From Chloroflexota bacterium (lineage in GTDB: Bacteria > Chloroflexota > Dehalococcoidia > DSTF01 > JACRBR01): DNA of 8,231 nt. Positions within the stretch are counted from its first letter, which is position 1. The number at the start of each line of letters is the position of its first letter. A model generated the notes under the pieces. That model saw nothing but the letters and a program-made list of their open reading frames with translations, had not been told where the DNA came from and ran no database searches. The translations under genes and the position numbers were made by a program. The stretch is taken from contig JANXYW010000229.1 of NCBI GenBank assembly GCA_025355835.1, positions 1 through 8,231 of the forward strand, in the 5' to 3' direction. Positions 5,852 through 8,231 of the stretch are shown piece after piece.

Positions 5852-5893
5852 ACTGAGCTATACTGGCATCGCGAAGTGCGGTGTTAGTTCAGT
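5852..5893. promoter_or_regulatory. Two-tier imperfect hairpin ahead of the HsdR_N-like/PIN cassette
   Basis: The outer stem pairs ACTGAGCTA (5852-5860) with TAGTTCAGT (5885-5893), nine pairs with one G-T. The inner stem pairs CATCGC (5867-5872) with GCGGTG (5878-5883), six pairs with one wobble and a 5-nt loop. It covers the probable -10 box and ends 4 nt before the GGAG ribosome site. As DNA it could be an operator; as RNA from an upstream start it could hide the leader. Confidence 0.4.
5859..5864 (+). promoter_or_regulatory. Probable -10 box (TATACT) of the cassette
   Basis: TATACT matches the -10 consensus at five of six positions and lies 42 nt before the ATG at 5907, a good distance for a short leader. 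No matching -35 is found 16-18 nt upstream, which suggests an activator-dependent or weak promoter. Confidence 0.4.
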
Positions 5894-5906
5894 CTTGGAG
5901 CGTAGC

Positions 5907-6317
5907 ATGTCGCGAGTTGATCTTTTGGTACGCAGTCGCGGACGCACAATTGCCGTTGTTGAGGCGAAAGCCCTCGCGCTTCCTCCGAATCTGCTGGCAG
6001 TGGCGCACGAACAACTGCGCCGCTACGTTCAAGAGACCGGCAGTGCGTGGTCGGTGCTGGCGGATCCCGATCTGGTGCGCGTGTACGAGCGCGACGTGTT
6101 CGGCGAGCCGGTAGCAACGTTTTCTACCAACCTCTTACTACAAGCGGCAGGGCTAGAAGCCGCCCCACATGTTGGCGAAGGCGTGCTTGTGTTGGCGTTG
6201 CAACGCTGGCTCGAAGACCCGTTGCGGGTGAGCGCAGGTGCGGACAATCGCCTTTCTTTGTTTGTTGCCGCTATCCGCGACTCGGACGAAATCCTGGCCG
6301 AGGCGCAGGTTGCCTGA
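5907..6317 (+). CDS. Small PD-(D/E)XK / HsdR_N-like protein, first gene of a two-gene cassette
   Basis: This 136-aa protein begins VDLLVRSRGRTIAVVEAKA (4-22). The spacing of Asp5, Glu19 and Lys21 is that of a PD-(D/E)XK nuclease core, as in the N-terminal domain of type I restriction HsdR. The following AHEQLRRYVQETGSAW and VLADPDLVRVYERD (about 37-70) also fit that fold: helix, then a strand with a D-x-x-x-V-R-V-Y pattern. The helix normally before the first Asp is absent, and the frame upstream stops at 5820, so the domain is minimal and may be inactive. The ATG at 5907 is chosen for its GGAG 6 nt upstream; TTG at 5895 is the alternative. It overlaps the PIN gene by 8 nt and is surely co-translated with it. 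Third-position G/C is 86 of 137, far below ribE, suggesting horizontal transfer. Whether it is nuclease, antitoxin or targeting subunit is open. Confidence 0.75.
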   Translation: MSRVDLLVRSRGRTIAVVEAKALALPPNLLAVAHEQLRRYVQETGSAWSVLADPDLVRVYERDVFGEPVATFSTNLLLQAAGLEAAPHVGEGVLVLALQRWLEDPLRVSAGADNRLSLFVAAIRDSDEILAEAQVA

Positions 6318-6903
6318 CGCGTCCGTGATCGTCGAGACGAACTGGATCCTGGACATTGCCCTCGGCCAGCACGAAGCATCAGCCACTCTCCTAGATCTAG
6401 CGCAACGCGATCAGATTCAGTTGTTCTTGCCTGTGATCTGCTTGACTGAGGCTATCAAGGCATTCGAAGGCAAACGCGGGCAGTGGCGCGACCTTGCGAA
6501 TCGCCTGGTGGCGACAGCCGCCGATCTGGGACGCAACATGCAACTCGATGCGTTCGTCATCAGCGTTCGTGGTGCCGCGACACTGATGGTGGAAACGGGG
6601 GACACCCTCGAGCAGCGGCTCTGGGAGACGCTGGAGGAAGCCCGGCGGATTGCCTCGCCGCTTGGTATGGATGCGGACACGCTGAATCGCGCGCGTGAGA
6701 TCCGCAATTTGCTAGGACTCTCTCCAGCCGATGCCGCAGTATTGTCGACAATCGTTGGTGCGCGCGGCACGTGCAGTGAATTCATCTCCCGTGATCGACG
6801 CGCATTCGATACCGACGAGTCCCGTTCGTATCTCCGGGAGATGGGCATCACGTACTACGCAGATGCCGCGTACTTCATCGAAGCGCGCTCAATCTCGCGC
6901 TAG
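6310..6903 (+). CDS. PIN-domain protein (probable RNase), second gene of the cassette
   Basis: This 197-aa protein has the order of a PIN ribonuclease: strand plus acidic residue in SVIVETNWILD (5-15; Glu9 replaces the usual first Asp), Glu47 in VICLTEAIKAF, Asp141 in SPADAAVLS, and Asp162 in FISRDRRAF. PIN enzymes use three or four acidic residues to bind Mg2+ and cut RNA; VapC toxins are the best-known members. At 197 aa it is longer than typical VapC (about 130), with extra helices around residues 60-125. The start is placed at TTG 6310 because GAGG lies 6 nt upstream and the first PIN strand follows at once; GTG at 6325 or 6238 are alternatives. It overlaps the previous gene by 8 nt. Its stop shares CTAG with the convergent ribD stop. 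Of its first 60 codons 42 end in G/C, below ribE. Toxin activity is inferred, not shown. Confidence 0.78.
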   Translation: MPDASVIVETNWILDIALGQHEASATLLDLAQRDQIQLFLPVICLTEAIKAFEGKRGQWRDLANRLVATAADLGRNMQLDAFVISVRGAATLMVETGDTLEQRLWETLEEARRIASPLGMDADTLNRAREIRNLLGLSPADAAVLSTIVGARGTCSEFISRDRRAFDTDESRSYLREMGITYYADAAYFIEARSISR

Positions 6904-7985
6904 ACGTATCCCACGAACGCCACGTCCGCGCCGAGGCGCACCACCTCGACGTCGCGCAGCGAGACCGCGTCCGTCATACGGGCGACGCCGGTGCCCGCGA
7001 CCGCGGGGTATGCGCTGCCGCCGACGATCTTCGGCGCGATGATCGCGTGCACTTTGTCGACGAGGCCGGCATCGAAGAAGCTGCCATGTAGCACGCCGCC
7101 GCCCTCAACGAGCAGCGACAGCACACCGCGATCGCCGAGCGCGCGCATGAGCGCCGCCATGTCGACGTGGCCGTTCGCATCGGTCGGCAGTACGCAGATC
7201 TCCGCGCCGGCTGCGGTGATCGCAGCGCGCCAAGCTGCTGGTGACGCATCGGTGGTGGCGATGAGCGTCTTGCCGCCGGGGCCGAGCACGTTCGCGTCGA
7301 GGGGCGTGCGGCCGCGCGAATCGGCGACGATGCGCAGCGGCTGGCGCTCGGCCATCACGCCGCCGGGTCGTGCCGTGAGTTGCGGGTCGTCGAGCAGCAC
7401 GTTGTTGACGCCGCACATGATCGCATCGATGCGCGTGCGGAAGCCGTGCGCCCACGCGCGCGCTTCTTCGCCAGCGACCCAGCGCGAATCGCCGCTCGAT
7501 GCTGCGATCTTGCCGTCGAGCGTTGCGGCGAACTTTGCGATCACGAACGGCAAGCCGGTCGCGCAGTGCTTGGCGTACGCTTCGAGCAGCTTCGCCGATT
7601 CGGCCGCGCCGTCGCCCATCGAAACTTCGATCCCGGCTGCGCGCAGTGCTTCAATGCCTACGCCCGACACCTTCGGATTTGGATCGACCATGGCGACGTG
7701 GACGGCAGCGATGCCGGCTTCTATGAGGGCATCGCTGCAGGGTGGCGTGCGCCCCTGATGCGCGTGCGGCTCGAGCGTGACGTAGGCAGCTGCGCCTCGA
7801 GCTGCATCGCCGGCCTGGCGCAGCGCCATCGCTTCCGCGTGCGCGCCGCCTACGGGCTGCGTGGCGCCTTCGCCAACGATGCGGCCGTCGCGCACGATGA
7901 CGCAGCCGACGCTCGGGTTGGGGCTCGTCGAGCCGAGCACCGCGTCCGCCAGTTCGAGCGCGCGCAGCATGTGTGGCGATGTCAT
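6900..7985 (-). CDS. ribD: Bifunctional riboflavin-specific deaminase/reductase
   Basis: RibD deaminates the pyrimidine product of GTP cyclohydrolase II and then reduces its ribosyl chain with NADPH. Residues 1-145 are the cytidine-deaminase-like domain: SPNPSVGCVIV (21-31), GGAHAEAMAL (46-55) with Zn ligand His49 and catalytic Glu51, and TLEPHAHQGRTPPC (70-83). Residues about 150-361 are the DHFR-like reductase: PFVIAKFAATLDGKIA with the GDSRWV stretch, GVNNVLLDDPQLTAR, and LLVEGGGVLHGSFF. The length of 361 is usual. In the second zinc motif the usual first Cys (TLEPC) is His74, while Cys83 is kept; the codon is CAC. The ATG at 7985 has no Shine-Dalgarno. The gene follows the glycosyltransferase after 25 nt, so it may be read through from there or made as a leaderless mRNA. 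The cassette separates it from ribE, with which it usually shares an operon. Confidence 0.95.
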   Translation of the reverse strand: MTSPHMLRALELADAVLGSTSPNPSVGCVIVRDGRIVGEGATQPVGGAHAEAMALRQAGDAARGAAAYVTLEPHAHQGRTPPCSDALIEAGIAAVHVAMVDPNPKVSGVGIEALRAAGIEVSMGDGAAESAKLLEAYAKHCATGLPFVIAKFAATLDGKIAASSGDSRWVAGEEARAWAHGFRTRIDAIMCGVNNVLLDDPQLTARPGGVMAERQPLRIVADSRGRTPLDANVLGPGGKTLIATTDASPAAWRAAITAAGAEICVLPTDANGHVDMAALMRALGDRGVLSLLVEGGGVLHGSFFDAGLVDKVHAIIAPKIVGGSAYPAVAGTGVARMTDAVSLRDVEVVRLGADVAFVGYV

Positions 7986-7991
7986 GCGCTA

Positions 7992-7997
7992 AGGATA
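7992..7997 (-). promoter_or_regulatory. Possible -10 box giving a leaderless ribD mRNA
   Basis: TATCCT on the minus strand ends 6 nt before the ribD ATG, so transcription would start at or next to the A of ATG. ribD lacks a Shine-Dalgarno, which fits a leaderless transcript. No convincing -35 is seen, so this rests on a 6-mer alone. Confidence 0.25.
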
Positions 7998-8010
7998 TCG
8001 GAGGTCACTG

Positions 8011-8231
8011 TCAGGCGTGACGGCGCGCGAGTGTGTGGTACAGAGCTTCCATCTTTGCCATCTCGTTCTCGTTGAGGCCACGGTCTTCGACGATCGCGCG
8101 GTTGCGTTCCGCCGCGGCGCGTCGCAGCTCAGGCTGCGCGAGCGCGCGCTCGATGCGTTCGGCGAGGATTTCCGGGCGGTGCAGCGGTACGCGAAAGCCG
8201 TTGACGCCGTCCTCGATCAGCTCGCGTTGCG
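8011..8231 (-). CDS. Glycosyltransferase, GT4 type, C-terminal end (partial)
   Basis: The minus-strand frame entering from the window edge ends at TGA (8011-8013) and encodes about 72 residues. It opens with QRELIEDGVNGFRVP, the nucleotide-sugar-binding E-x(6-7)-G-x-N-G-F region typical of GT-B glycosyltransferases. The long C-terminal helix of this family follows (LAERIERALAQPELRRAAAE, then the last helix with MAKMEALYHTL). Such enzymes transfer a sugar to lipids, polysaccharides or proteins in the cytoplasm; the donor and acceptor cannot be told from the tail. The stop is 25 nt upstream of the ribD start in the same direction, so read-through into ribD is plausible. The rest of the gene is outside the window. 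Confidence 0.85.
   Translation of the reverse strand, partial: QRELIEDGVNGFRVPLHRPEILAERIERALAQPELRRAAAERNRAIVEDRGLNENEMAKMEALYHTLARRHA

Noticed and set aside
5694..5906. FMN riboswitch in the divergent control region
   Set aside because: None of its conserved purine-rich motifs is visible on the minus strand, and the likely promoter leaves a leader of only about 20 nt.
5850..5950. tRNA gene or remnant, suggested by TAGTTCAGT and TAGCTCAGT on opposite strands
   Set aside because: No acceptor stem, anticodon arm or GGTTCRA-type T arm can be built on either strand; the arms are better explained as an inverted repeat.
8004..8021. GTCAC...GTGAC inverted repeat upstream of ribD as a second copy of the ribE operator
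   Set aside because: Only 5-bp arms with an 8-nt gap, mostly inside the glycosyltransferase 3' end, and the arms do not match the operator.

Overview
The window is a riboflavin (vitamin B2) biosynthesis locus from a GC-rich bacterium. The core rib genes end about 90% of their codons in G or C (54 of the first 60 in ribE, counted by hand). Shine-Dalgarno sites are strong and TTG starts recur. Protein style and the intergenic repeats would suit a Chloroflexota-like or similar high-GC environmental lineage. That placement is an impression, not a result; no 16S rRNA or other phylogenetic marker is present.

Layout, right to left, because the main genes are on the minus strand. The 3' end of a GT4-type glycosyltransferase (8011-8231) is followed after 25 nt by ribD (6900-7985). 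Next comes a plus-strand two-gene cassette (5907-6903): a small PD-(D/E)XK/HsdR_N-like protein overlapping a PIN-domain protein. The cassette is convergent to ribD and the two stop codons share a CTAG. A divergent control region (about 5694-5906) follows. It holds a good sigma70-type promoter for ribE whose spacer and -10 lie inside a 33-bp interrupted palindrome. From there run ribE (riboflavin synthase, 5091-5693), ribBA (3817-5061), a PEP-utilizing swivel-domain protein without an ATP-grasp domain (1988-3724), ribH (lumazine synthase, 1385-1867), a small one-TM protein (916-1296) and a four-TM PF04020-type membrane protein (448-903). The last 447 bases hold no convincing gene but are rich in repeats: two degenerate heptamer arrays and a 192-bp inverted-repeat element.

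The rib enzymes form a complete route from GTP and ribulose 5-phosphate to riboflavin: RibBA makes both precursors, RibD deaminates and reduces, RibH makes lumazine, and RibE dismutates lumazine to riboflavin. No FMN riboswitch is visible upstream of ribE or ribD, so a DNA-binding repressor at the palindrome is the simplest explanation for control.

The parts most worth a second look are: the HsdR_N-like/PIN cassette, which has clearly lower GC3 than its neighbours; the palindromic operator; the non-canonical active-site residues in RibE and RibD; the split-type PEP-utilizing gene inside the rib operon; and one family of 7-bp-period repeats found at three intergenic places.
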